Shown here piece by piece: positions 8,736 through 16,263 of a DNA stretch of 64,000 nt. The translations under genes and the position numbers were made by a program. Under the pieces are notes generated by a model that saw only the letters and a list, made by a program, of their open reading frames with translations, did not search any database and was not told where the DNA came from. Numbering within the stretch: the stretch's first letter is position 1; each line of letters starts with the position of its first letter. The DNA comes from CAWDVR01 sp044869805 (GTDB taxonomy: Bacteria > Acidobacteriota > Thermoanaerobaculia > Multivoradales > SZUA-115), in the NCBI GenBank assembly GCA_044869805.1, contig JBIOXV010000157.1, positions 30,670-94,669 on the forward strand, written 5' to 3'.

Positions 8736-10100
8736 GTGCGAGTGCACGAGGAGAGCGAGCACGACCACCACGACCACTCCGCGATGCTGCGCCAGTGGAT
8801 CTGGCGCGACTTCGTCAACGTAGTGCTCGGCTGCTGGCTCCTCAGCAGCCCGTCGACGCTCGGCTACGACGAGCCGGCGATGGCCGCGAGCGATCTCGCG
8901 AGCGGCGCCGTGATCGTCGTCCTCGGCCTGCTGTCTCTCTTCCCTCGCTTCGACCTCGTGCGCTGGGGCCTGTGCTTCACCGGGATCTGGCTGCTCTTTG
9001 CCCCGCTGGTCTTCTGGAGCCGCGACGCCGGGGCCTTCGCCAACGACACGCTGGTGGGCGCGCTGGTGATCGCCTTCTCGGTGCTGGTGCCGATGATGCC
9101 CAGCCGGGCGCATCACCAGGTGATGATGCAGCCCGGCCCGGACACGCCGCCGGGCTGGTCGTACAACCCCTCCGACTGGGTCCAGCGCGGCCCGATCATC
9201 GCCATGGCCTTCGTCGGGTTCTTCCTCTCCCGCTACCTGGCCGCCTACCAGCTCGGCCACACGGACTATCCGTGGGACCCCTTCTTCGGCGACGGCACGC
9301 GGCGAGTGCTCGATTCGGACATCTCCAAGGCGTGGCCGGTCTCCGACGCCGGCCTCGGCGCGGTCTCCTACCTGATCGAGGCGCTTTCCGGCTTCATGGG
9401 CGGCCGCAACCGCTGGCGGACCATGCCGTGGATGGTGCTGATGTTCGGCATCCTGGTGGTGCCGCTGGGCATCGTCAGCATCGTGCTGGTGATGTTGCAG
9501 CCGGTGGCGGTCGGCGCCTGGTGCACGCTCTGCCTGGTGACCGCCGCCGCCATGCTGGTGATGATCTCCCCGGCGCTCGACGAGGTGGTGGCCATGGGCC
9601 AGTTCCTCGCCGGCGCGAGGCGGGAGGGCAAGCCGCTGTGGAGGGCCTTCTGGGTCGGCGGCACCCTCGAGAGCTATCGCCACGCCGCTGCCACGCCCGC
9701 GGGTGAGCCGCAGCGCGGATCGCTCGCCGCGCGTCTCGTTGCCGCCATGGACCTCGAGCGGGTCCCCTGGAATCTGCTGCTCTCCGCCGCCGTGGGAGTC
9801 TGGCTGATGTCGGCCCCGGCCGTGCTGCGCACCACCGCCACGGCCGCGGCCAGCGATCAGGTGGTGGGCGCCCTGGTGGTGACCTGGAGCGTGATCGCCT
9901 TCGGCGAGGTAGCCAGGCCCGCCCGCTTCCTCAACCTGTTGATGGGTCTCTGGCTGGTGGCCGCGCCCTGGCTGCTCTCGGGAGCCGCCGGCGCCTCGCG
10001 GTGGAACGACCTCGCGGCCGGGGCGCTGCTGATCGCTCTCAGCTTCCGCCGGGGCCGCATCGAGCAGCGCTTCGGGAGCTGGAACCGCTACCTGGTCTGA
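8736..10100 (+). CDS. SPW-repeat / vitamin K epoxide reductase-like membrane protein
   Basis: A 454-residue polytopic membrane protein. The N-terminal part (about 15-110) and the C-terminal part (about 345-450) each resemble SPW-type modules: paired helices with WLLSSPSTLGY or WLMSAPAVL. The central part (about 150-290) resembles a VKOR domain, ending with the CxxC motif in WCTLCLV on a membrane helix and DEVVAMGQ behind it. The pair of loop cysteines present in classical VKOR is not seen: the loop reads SKAWPVSDAGLG. Such proteins may exchange disulfides in the membrane, but here that is only an inference. The start is GTG 8736, or GTG 8742; the N-terminus is His-rich (HDHHDH). Confidence 0.72.
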   Translation: MRVHEESEHDHHDHSAMLRQWIWRDFVNVVLGCWLLSSPSTLGYDEPAMAASDLASGAVIVVLGLLSLFPRFDLVRWGLCFTGIWLLFAPLVFWSRDAGAFANDTLVGALVIAFSVLVPMMPSRAHHQVMMQPGPDTPPGWSYNPSDWVQRGPIIAMAFVGFFLSRYLAAYQLGHTDYPWDPFFGDGTRRVLDSDISKAWPVSDAGLGAVSYLIEALSGFMGGRNRWRTMPWMVLMFGILVVPLGIVSIVLVMLQPVAVGAWCTLCLVTAAAMLVMISPALDEVVAMGQFLAGARREGKPLWRAFWVGGTLESYRHAAATPAGEPQRGSLAARLVAAMDLERVPWNLLLSAAVGVWLMSAPAVLRTTATAAASDQVVGALVVTWSVIAFGEVARPARFLNLLMGLWLVAAPWLLSGAAGASRWNDLAAGALLIALSFRRGRIEQRFGSWNRYLV

Positions 10101-10127
10101 CCCGTCGGGCCAGGCACTCGGCGCCCT

Positions 10128-11051
10128 CTACCGCTGCACCACGTCGGCCACCACCCCCAGGTGGTCCGACAGCCGCGCCGGCACGGTGCGATAGGAGGAG
10201 AAGGCCAGCTCGCGCGAGATCAGGATCCAGTCCAGGCGGCGGCGCGGCCGGCGGGAGGGGTAGGTGGGCACCCGCGCCTCGGGCTCGAACGCCTTCAAAC
10301 CCAGGGTTTCGGTCAGCAGGCGCATGGTCCCCGGCTCGCGCTGCCAGCAGCAGTTGAGATCGCCGAGCAGCACCAGCGGCCGCTCGCGGCCCATCAATAC
10401 CTCGGTCAGGTGCCGGATGTGCTTGCGGCGCATCGCAGGGGTCAGGAAGTCGAGGTGCACGGAGGCGATATCGATCTCCTGCCCTTCCCAGGCCGGCACG
10501 CCGACCCTGGCGACCACGAAACCCTTGGTGTCGCGCCAGCTCGCCTCGAAGCGGTGCGAGCCGGGGTCGACCAGCGGCACCCGCGACAGGAGCGCGGTGC
10601 CCGAGGCCAGCTTCAGCCGGCCGAAGCGGAAGGGGTTGTGATCGCCGCGGAAGTACTCGTCCATCTCGGTCATCCGCGCCAGCGTCGCCACGTGGTCGAA
10701 GTTGCCGCTCCAGGCCGAGGGCCCGTCGGCCTCCTGCAGCGCCACCACGTCGGGCGAGAGGCGGCGGACGGTGGAGGCGATGTCGGTGAGGTTGCGCTCC
10801 AGCGAGCCGTTCGAGACCAGCGCCTGGTGAGCGCGGATCGAGCGGCCGTGGGCCACGTTCAGGGTCAGCAGCCGCAGCCGATCGACGGCGGCGCCGTTGA
10901 CCAACGGGCTGATGGCCAGCGGTTTGTTCGCCGGGGGATTGGGGGCCGGGGGCTCGGCGGCCGGCGCCACGGCGTTCCAGGCGACCTCGTGCCCGGCCCG
11001 GCTCTGGATGGTCGTGGGGAGCAGAGCGCGAACGCGCCGCTTGAGGCGCAC
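10128..11051 (-). CDS. endonuclease/exonuclease/phosphatase (EEP) family protein
   Basis: The core has the EEP-fold motifs in order: LLTLNVAHGRS, VVALQEADGPS (metal-binding Glu), VLLGDLNCCW (catalytic Asp and Asn), RRLDWILIS and SDHLGVVADV at the C-terminus. Family members cleave phosphodiesters in DNA, RNA, inositol phosphates or sphingomyelin with a divalent metal. The frame stays open to 11396, but the added 115 residues are low-complexity and Arg/Pro-rich and cross a palindromic element, so I place the start at GTG 11051 (307 residues). This choice is uncertain because no strong Shine-Dalgarno sequence is seen. No signal peptide is obvious. Confidence 0.75.
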   Translation of the reverse strand: MRLKRRVRALLPTTIQSRAGHEVAWNAVAPAAEPPAPNPPANKPLAISPLVNGAAVDRLRLLTLNVAHGRSIRAHQALVSNGSLERNLTDIASTVRRLSPDVVALQEADGPSAWSGNFDHVATLARMTEMDEYFRGDHNPFRFGRLKLASGTALLSRVPLVDPGSHRFEASWRDTKGFVVARVGVPAWEGQEIDIASVHLDFLTPAMRRKHIRHLTEVLMGRERPLVLLGDLNCCWQREPGTMRLLTETLGLKAFEPEARVPTYPSRRPRRRLDWILISRELAFSSYRTVPARLSDHLGVVADVVQR

Positions 11052-11433
11052 CCCACGCGAATCTTCTCGTCGCACCGTCCTAGGAAACGCGCCCCGGCGG
11101 CGGAAAATTCTCTGCCGGCGCGGCGGTCTTGCGCGCCAGGACGTCGCGGATCTCGTTCGCGAGCTGCTCGGCGGAGATGGGCCCGACGACTCGCCCTCGG
11201 CGCTGGCCCCTGGGCGGATGAGGCCCGGGAAAGTCATGGGCTGTTCATGTGCTACACCCAGTGGCCTGTACCGGCCAAGTCGATAGCGCCTGGGCGGCCC
11301 TCGACGGCCCTGGCGGTGTGCGCCTCCTCGACATAGCCCCGGCTGTGCCTTCGTCGGCGGGCCTTGCCAGGACCGCCGACTGGCTCGCCCATCCACTACC
11401 GACTTGACCGGTACAGGTCACTAGAATGCCGGC
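11052..11433. other. 382-bp divergent intergenic region
   Basis: This gap separates the minus-strand EEP gene from the plus-strand toroid-protein gene. The part from 11259 is the palindromic element described separately. The part from 11052 to 11258 is open in the EEP frame, but its translation is low-complexity (Arg, Pro, Ser) and shows no domain. I see no convincing promoter hexamers with normal spacing and no RNA gene. Confidence 0.5.
11259..11423. repeat. long imperfect palindrome in divergent intergenic region
   Basis: The outer 30 bases at 11259-11288 and 11394-11423 are inverted copies with 25 of 30 positions matching; all five differences are transitions. The shared core is near CTGTACCGGCCAAGTCGAT. 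The sequence inside the arms continues to pair imperfectly (GGCGG...CCTGGC against GCCAGG...CCGCC), so the whole 165 bp could fold as one hairpin centred near 11341. It ends ten bases before the start of the next plus-strand gene. It may be a small non-autonomous element or a structured leader; I cannot tell which. Confidence 0.65.
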
Positions 11434-13350
11434 ATGGACTGGCGTGCCGTGCCGCGGCTCCTGGTGTTGCTCGGTCTGGCGACGGCCGCCTACTTGGGTC
11501 TCCGTGGAGTCGCCGGCACGGAGGCCAGGGAGGCCCAGAGCGCCGCCGAGGCACCGCGCACGGGAGACTCGGCGGGAGTCATCGGCGTCAGACTGGAGCC
11601 GGCGGAACAGCGCGAGCTGTTGCGCGCAGCCCGTGCGCTGCTCGACGGTACGAAAGGCGTCGCCAGCACCAGCCCGCGCCTGCCTCGGCTCGCGGCCGAC
11701 GGAGGCCCTGCCGGCGAGCGGCTGCTGGCGCTCAGCCTGTCGCGGCCCGCGGCGCCGGCGCTGGTCGCCTTCGGGCGTGGGCCAGACCTGGGCACGGCGC
11801 TCGGCGCGGCGGCGGCGAGCCTCGCCGCCCGCAGCGATGCGGCCCTGCGGTCGTCGGGCCGGCTCAAGCTCGATGTGCTGGCGCGGCTCGATCCCGCGCG
11901 CGGCTTCGACTCCGGAGGGCGGGCCGAGATCGAGCTCGGCCTGGACGGCCTGCTGCTACCAGGGACCTCCCCGGGGACTGATCTCTGGCTGCTCCCCGAG
12001 GAGATCACCAGCCCTCGCCTGCTGCTGCCGGACGGCGATCTGCAGAGCGGGAGGCTGCGCCGCTACCTGGAAGGCGACCCGCGGGCCTCGGCCAACCCGC
12101 AGCTCAACCCAGGCCGTGCCGGCTTGCCGTATGCCACTGCCCGCTTCACCTCGCTCGCCGAGGGGGAAGGGGAGCAGGCGGTCGCCCTCTACCGCGGCAA
12201 CGCCCTGGCGCCCGAGGTGAGCCCCGAGGCCCTGCTCGCCGCGGCCCGCGCCGGGGGCGAGTATCTGCTGCGCCACCAGCGCCCCGACGGCTCGTTCGGC
12301 TACAGCTACGAGCCGTGGGACGACGAGTACGCGCGGTCCGACAACCTGCTGCGCCAGGCCGGCACCTGCTACTCGCTCTTCGAGCTCCATGCCGCGACCC
12401 GCGACCGGCGCTTCCTCGCGGCGGGGGAGAAGGGAGTGGCCTGGCTGCTGGGATTCCGGCGCGGGCCGCGGCCCGAGGAAGCAAGCGCCAGGGGAGCGGA
12501 CTTCGACTCCCTGGTCTCGCCGGGAGAGGAAGCCAAGCTCGGCGGCGCGGCGCTCCTCATGCTCGCCATGCTGGAGCGGATCGAAGTCACGGGCGACCAC
12601 GCCTGGCTGCCGCAGGTCCAGAGCCTGGGGCGCTTCCTCCTCTTCCAGCAGGACGCCGACGGCCACTTCCGTTCCAAGTACTTCTACGGCGCGGCCGACC
12701 CGGAGCCCTTCGAGTCCGTCTACTACCCCGGCGAAGCCATCCTCGCGCTCACCCGGCTCCACGCCGTGGACCTGGGCGGCCCCTGGCTCGCCGCGGCGCG
12801 CCGCGCCGCCGACTGGCTGATTCTGGTGCGCGACCGCGGCAGGCCGGTGACCGCGTTGCCGCACGACCACTGGCTGCTGATCGGCTTGAACGAGCTCCAC
12901 CCGCGGGCCCTGGAGGTCCACTACCTGGAGCACGCGCGGCGCATCGGCGAGGCGATCCTCGGCGGCGAGCTCCGGCAGTCGCCGTACCCGGACTGGATCG
13001 GCAGCTTCTACGACCCGCCCCGCTCGACGCCGGCCGCCACCCGCTCCGAGGGCCTCGTGGCCCTGCACCACCTGGCAGCCAGGAACGGCCTCGACCCGAG
13101 GCCGTACCGCGAGGCCCTGCTGCGCATGGCGGCCTTCCAGCGCCGCTGCCAGATCGCGCCGGAGAGCGCCTTCTACCTGCCGCGCCCCGACCGCGCCCTG
13201 GGCGGCTTCCGCCGCGGCCTGACCGACTGGGAGGTGCGCATCGACTACGTGCAGCACAACCTGTCGGCGTTCCTGGGGCTGCGAGACATCCTGCAGACGT
13301 GCTCCACCTCCTCAACCGCGCCCCCGCCGGCGCGAGGCGACGCACCGTGA
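11434..13350 (+). CDS. secreted/anchored protein with alpha/alpha-toroid domain
   Basis: The 638-residue protein starts with an uncleaved-type signal (RLLVLLGLATAAYLGLRG). Residues 50-250 form a domain I do not recognise. From about 265 to 620 the sequence has repeated helical hairpins with Trp and Gly-Glu turns (GGEYLLRHQRPDGSFGY, YYPGEAILALTRLH, HHLAARNG), the look of an (alpha/alpha)6 toroid as in glycoside hydrolases, epimerases and terpene cyclases. Conserved acidic residues in the turns suggest an enzyme acting on a polysaccharide or related polymer outside the cytoplasm, but this is inference. Its stop overlaps the start of the SCO1 gene, so they share a transcript. Confidence 0.6.
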   Translation: MDWRAVPRLLVLLGLATAAYLGLRGVAGTEAREAQSAAEAPRTGDSAGVIGVRLEPAEQRELLRAARALLDGTKGVASTSPRLPRLAADGGPAGERLLALSLSRPAAPALVAFGRGPDLGTALGAAAASLAARSDAALRSSGRLKLDVLARLDPARGFDSGGRAEIELGLDGLLLPGTSPGTDLWLLPEEITSPRLLLPDGDLQSGRLRRYLEGDPRASANPQLNPGRAGLPYATARFTSLAEGEGEQAVALYRGNALAPEVSPEALLAAARAGGEYLLRHQRPDGSFGYSYEPWDDEYARSDNLLRQAGTCYSLFELHAATRDRRFLAAGEKGVAWLLGFRRGPRPEEASARGADFDSLVSPGEEAKLGGAALLMLAMLERIEVTGDHAWLPQVQSLGRFLLFQQDADGHFRSKYFYGAADPEPFESVYYPGEAILALTRLHAVDLGGPWLAAARRAADWLILVRDRGRPVTALPHDHWLLIGLNELHPRALEVHYLEHARRIGEAILGGELRQSPYPDWIGSFYDPPRSTPAATRSEGLVALHHLAARNGLDPRPYREALLRMAAFQRRCQIAPESAFYLPRPDRALGGFRRGLTDWEVRIDYVQHNLSAFLGLRDILQTCSTSSTAPPPARGDAP

Positions 13351-13937
13351 ACCAGCTTTCCCGCCGATCCGCGCTCGCTGTCCTCGCCTTGCTCCTCGGG
13401 CTTGGGGCGATGTACCCGCCAGCCGTCGCCGGCCAGGAAGCGGGCCCCAACGCGGCCCGCAACTACTTCACCGATGTCGTCCTGGTCGACCAGGACGGCC
13501 GCGAGCTGCGCTTCTACAGCGACCTGCTGCAAGGCAAGGTGGTGGTGATCAGCTCCTTCTTCGCCACCTGCACCGGCGCCTGCCCGGTGACCGCCAGGAA
13601 CATGCAGCAGATCCAGCAGTGGCTGGGCGACCGCCTGGGCAAGGACGTGGTGATGCTGTCGATCACCGTCGACCCGGCCACCGACACGCCGCCACGCCTG
13701 AAGGAGATGGCGGGCGAGCTCGGTGCCCGGCCGGGCTGGTACTTCCTCACCGGCACCCGCGCCAACGTGGACCTCGCGCTCGGCAAGCTGGGCTCGGCGG
13801 TCCAGCAGCCCAAGGACCACAACAACCTGATCTTCGTCGGCAACGAGCCCACCGGCCTGTGGAAGAAGGCCTTCGGCCTGGCGGCGAGCGAGGAGCTGAT
13901 CCCGATCGTGGAGTCGGTGCTGGAGGACCAGGGCTAG
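13347..13937 (+). CDS. SCO1/SenC/PrrC family copper chaperone
   Basis: A 196-residue thioredoxin-fold protein with a signal peptide (SALAVLALLLGLGAMYPP). It has the copper-binding pair Cys75 and Cys79 in CTGACPVT and the third ligand His158 in KDHNNLIFVG, the full SCO1 ligand set. Members deliver copper to the CuA site of cytochrome c oxidase or reduce its cysteines in the periplasm. No oxidase gene is nearby. The start is GTG 13347, which overlaps the previous stop in GTGA, implying translational coupling with the toroid protein. Confidence 0.88.
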   Translation: MNQLSRRSALAVLALLLGLGAMYPPAVAGQEAGPNAARNYFTDVVLVDQDGRELRFYSDLLQGKVVVISSFFATCTGACPVTARNMQQIQQWLGDRLGKDVVMLSITVDPATDTPPRLKEMAGELGARPGWYFLTGTRANVDLALGKLGSAVQQPKDHNNLIFVGNEPTGLWKKAFGLAASEELIPIVESVLEDQG

Positions 13938-13965
13938 CCGGGCGGCTTCGCTGTTGGTAGGCGCT

Positions 13966-16248
13966 CTACGGCACGCGATAGAGCACCAGGAGCCGCGGCC
14001 GGTTGGCGGCATTCGCGGCCCGGCCGGAGTAGAGGCCGAGGTAGTCGCGGAAACCGTCGTCGTCGTCCTCGACCGCGAAGCGCAGCCGGAACTGGGTGTA
14101 GCCGAAGCGGTTGACCCACGCCGCGGTGAGGACCGGCAGCCCGCCGGCCCGCCAGTGGACCGGCCCGGGTACCCGCGGCAGCCCCAAGGCCGCGACGAAA
14201 TGGCTTCCCGTCCAGTCGTCGAGCGCGAGCTCGGGGCTGGCGCCGAAGAAGCCGGAGCTCATGTCGGCGACCACCGCGCCGTGGTTGAGCTCCGGGTTGC
14301 CGACCGTGATCCCCGCCCGCGCCTGGAGCCAGGCGGCCTGAATGACGGCATCGTCCGGCAGCGCGCGGGTGTCGAAGGAAACCACGCCGCGGTACTGGCG
14401 GTCGAGCTCGTCGTCGCCGACCCGCAGCGCCGAGGAGCTCTGGGAGTCGGTGTGCGCCTCTCCCGCCTGTTTGCCGGCCTCGGAGGACTCGAGCAGCCAG
14501 CCGTCCTCGCGGGTCTGGTTTTTCTGCGAAGTAAAGGCCGCCACCTGCCAGCCCCGGCCCGCGGCCGGCCCGACGGCGTAGACATCGGGGTTGTCGAAGG
14601 TGCCGTTGAATTCGTTGCGGTTGTCGGTGTAGGTCGCGAGCGCCCCCTGGACGCTCGCGTCCAACCCGTTGTAGTCCGCCCACTCGTAGGGGTCGTCGTC
14701 GATCGCGGGCGAGGTCTGCTGCGTCAGGCGGGCCGGTGGCGCCCAAGTGCTGCCGCCGTCGAGGGACACGGTGTGGAAGAGGTCCACGCCCCGCCGATCG
14801 CTCGCCAGCCGGGTGTCGTAGAACACCAGGTGCACGGCGCCGTGCGGGTCCACCGAGAGCCAGGGGTGGAAGCGGTCGACCGTTTCCCAGTCGGCGGTCT
14901 CGTGAGGCGTGCGAAGGCTCCAGGTCGCGCCGCCGTCGCGCGAGAAGCTTACCTGGATTCGCCCGTGGTTCTGGCTCGGGCTGGCCCCTTCCGGGCCGGT
15001 GAGGTCCGTCCAGGCGGCGTAGACAGTGTTGGCGTAGGGGCCGTCCGTGAAGTCGGTGTCGGCGGTGACGTAGATGTATGCCTGGCGCTCATCGGCGGCC
15101 GGGATGGGGAAGTCGACACGGCCATAGGTGGGTCCGAGCTGGATCGCCGGGGCGAAGGTGGCGCCGCCGTCGGTCGACTTGCGGAAAACGATCCGGCGGT
15201 TCTCGAAGGCCGGCCAGAAGTAGAAGACGTTGCCGGCCTTGTCGGTGGTGATGTCGCTGCCGATGCCCAGCAGGCCGGTGCCGTAGGAGATGAACTGCAG
15301 CGGCCGCCAGGTGTTGCCGAAGTCGGTGGAGCGGGCGAGGAACATCACGTTCTGATCGTGCCAGGTCAGGTAGAGGGTGTCGCGGTACGGGGACGTGGAC
15401 GACTTGTCCACGTGCAGGAAGGGCTTGTCCGCGGAGTTGAAGGTGATGATCTCGCGCCGAGGGTCCCCCGGAGTGAGGGTTTCGAGGTCTTGCCAGGTCA
15501 GCCCATAGTTGGCCGAGCGAAGGAACCAGGTCTCGCAGTGATCCGGATCCGGGCAAGCGAGCGCCGTGGCATAGGCCTTGGTGCCGTCCGCGGACCACTC
15601 CACCGAAGGATCGCAGCAGACACTGCCCGGGCCGAGGTCGTAGGTGGGGATCCAATTCTCGCCGCCGTCCGAGGTGGTGTAGAGCCAGAAGCCTCCGTGC
15701 TCGGGGTTCGAGGCGGCGATCGCCCGGAAGGGGTTGACCGGGTTGATTTCGATCGAGGACTCCCGGCCCGGGCTCTCCGGGCTGAGCCGGCGCTCGCCGC
15801 CAAGCACCTTCTCCCCGAAGGACGGCCCCTCGGCGGAGCTTTCCTCTTCGATCACCCGATAGACCTCCTGCTCGCGGATCGCCCGCCGGTAGTGCTTGCC
15901 GTCGATCAGGTAGCCGCCGTGGTGCTGGAAGAAGATGTTCAGGGCCTCGTGGTGGTACTGGGCGGGACCGCTCCGCCTCATGAACGGATTGCCTTTGCGT
16001 AGGGCGACGCGAAAGAAGGCGGGGATGGCTCCCCCCTGCTCCTTCTCGTCCGGGACCAGGAGCTCGAGGTCTTCGAGCGTGAGCTGATAGTTGCGGTCGT
16101 CCCAGGGACCGATCTCGGTGAGCGCCTCGTAGTCGACTCGAGAGTCGACGCCTTGCGCGGGGTCGATGGTGGCCGCTGCCGCGCTCTGCGCGAGCACCAG
16201 CGCGGCGAGGGCCAGGGCCAGGCAGAGCGGCGGTATGGTTCGTTTCAT
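13966..16248 (-). CDS. secreted BNR/Asp-box repeat protein, paralogue 1
   Basis: The 760-residue protein has a signal peptide (LALALAALVLAQSAAA) and then a conserved block, SRVDYEALTEIGPWDDRNYQ, shared with the next two genes. At least six Asp-boxes follow (such as SDGGENW, STDFGNTW, STDGGATF, SRDGGATW, SLDGGSTW), the sign of a sialidase-like six-bladed beta-propeller. The last 200 residues are a beta-sandwich with VVSFDTRALPDD, resembling carbohydrate-binding DNRLRE/CBM96-type modules. The sialidase Arg motif is not clear (FPIPAADERQ), so glycosidase activity is unproven. It is the last of three tandem genes; only 15 bases separate it from the one upstream. Confidence 0.78.
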   Translation of the reverse strand: MKRTIPPLCLALALAALVLAQSAAAATIDPAQGVDSRVDYEALTEIGPWDDRNYQLTLEDLELLVPDEKEQGGAIPAFFRVALRKGNPFMRRSGPAQYHHEALNIFFQHHGGYLIDGKHYRRAIREQEVYRVIEEESSAEGPSFGEKVLGGERRLSPESPGRESSIEINPVNPFRAIAASNPEHGGFWLYTTSDGGENWIPTYDLGPGSVCCDPSVEWSADGTKAYATALACPDPDHCETWFLRSANYGLTWQDLETLTPGDPRREIITFNSADKPFLHVDKSSTSPYRDTLYLTWHDQNVMFLARSTDFGNTWRPLQFISYGTGLLGIGSDITTDKAGNVFYFWPAFENRRIVFRKSTDGGATFAPAIQLGPTYGRVDFPIPAADERQAYIYVTADTDFTDGPYANTVYAAWTDLTGPEGASPSQNHGRIQVSFSRDGGATWSLRTPHETADWETVDRFHPWLSVDPHGAVHLVFYDTRLASDRRGVDLFHTVSLDGGSTWAPPARLTQQTSPAIDDDPYEWADYNGLDASVQGALATYTDNRNEFNGTFDNPDVYAVGPAAGRGWQVAAFTSQKNQTREDGWLLESSEAGKQAGEAHTDSQSSSALRVGDDELDRQYRGVVSFDTRALPDDAVIQAAWLQARAGITVGNPELNHGAVVADMSSGFFGASPELALDDWTGSHFVAALGLPRVPGPVHWRAGGLPVLTAAWVNRFGYTQFRLRFAVEDDDDGFRDYLGLYSGRAANAANRPRLLVLYRVP

Positions 16249-16263
16249 GGTCGAGGCTCCGCC

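Noticed and set aside
11052..11396. N-terminal extension of the EEP protein
   Set aside because: The extra residues are Arg/Pro/Ser-rich, lack a domain and would cross the palindromic element; a later GTG fits the family length better.
13954..16002. A 682-residue plus-strand frame opposite BNR paralogue 1, and similar frames opposite paralogues 2 and 3
   Set aside because: The composition is repetitive Val/Gly/Arg/Ala typical of antisense frames; the minus-strand proteins carry signal peptides and Asp-boxes.
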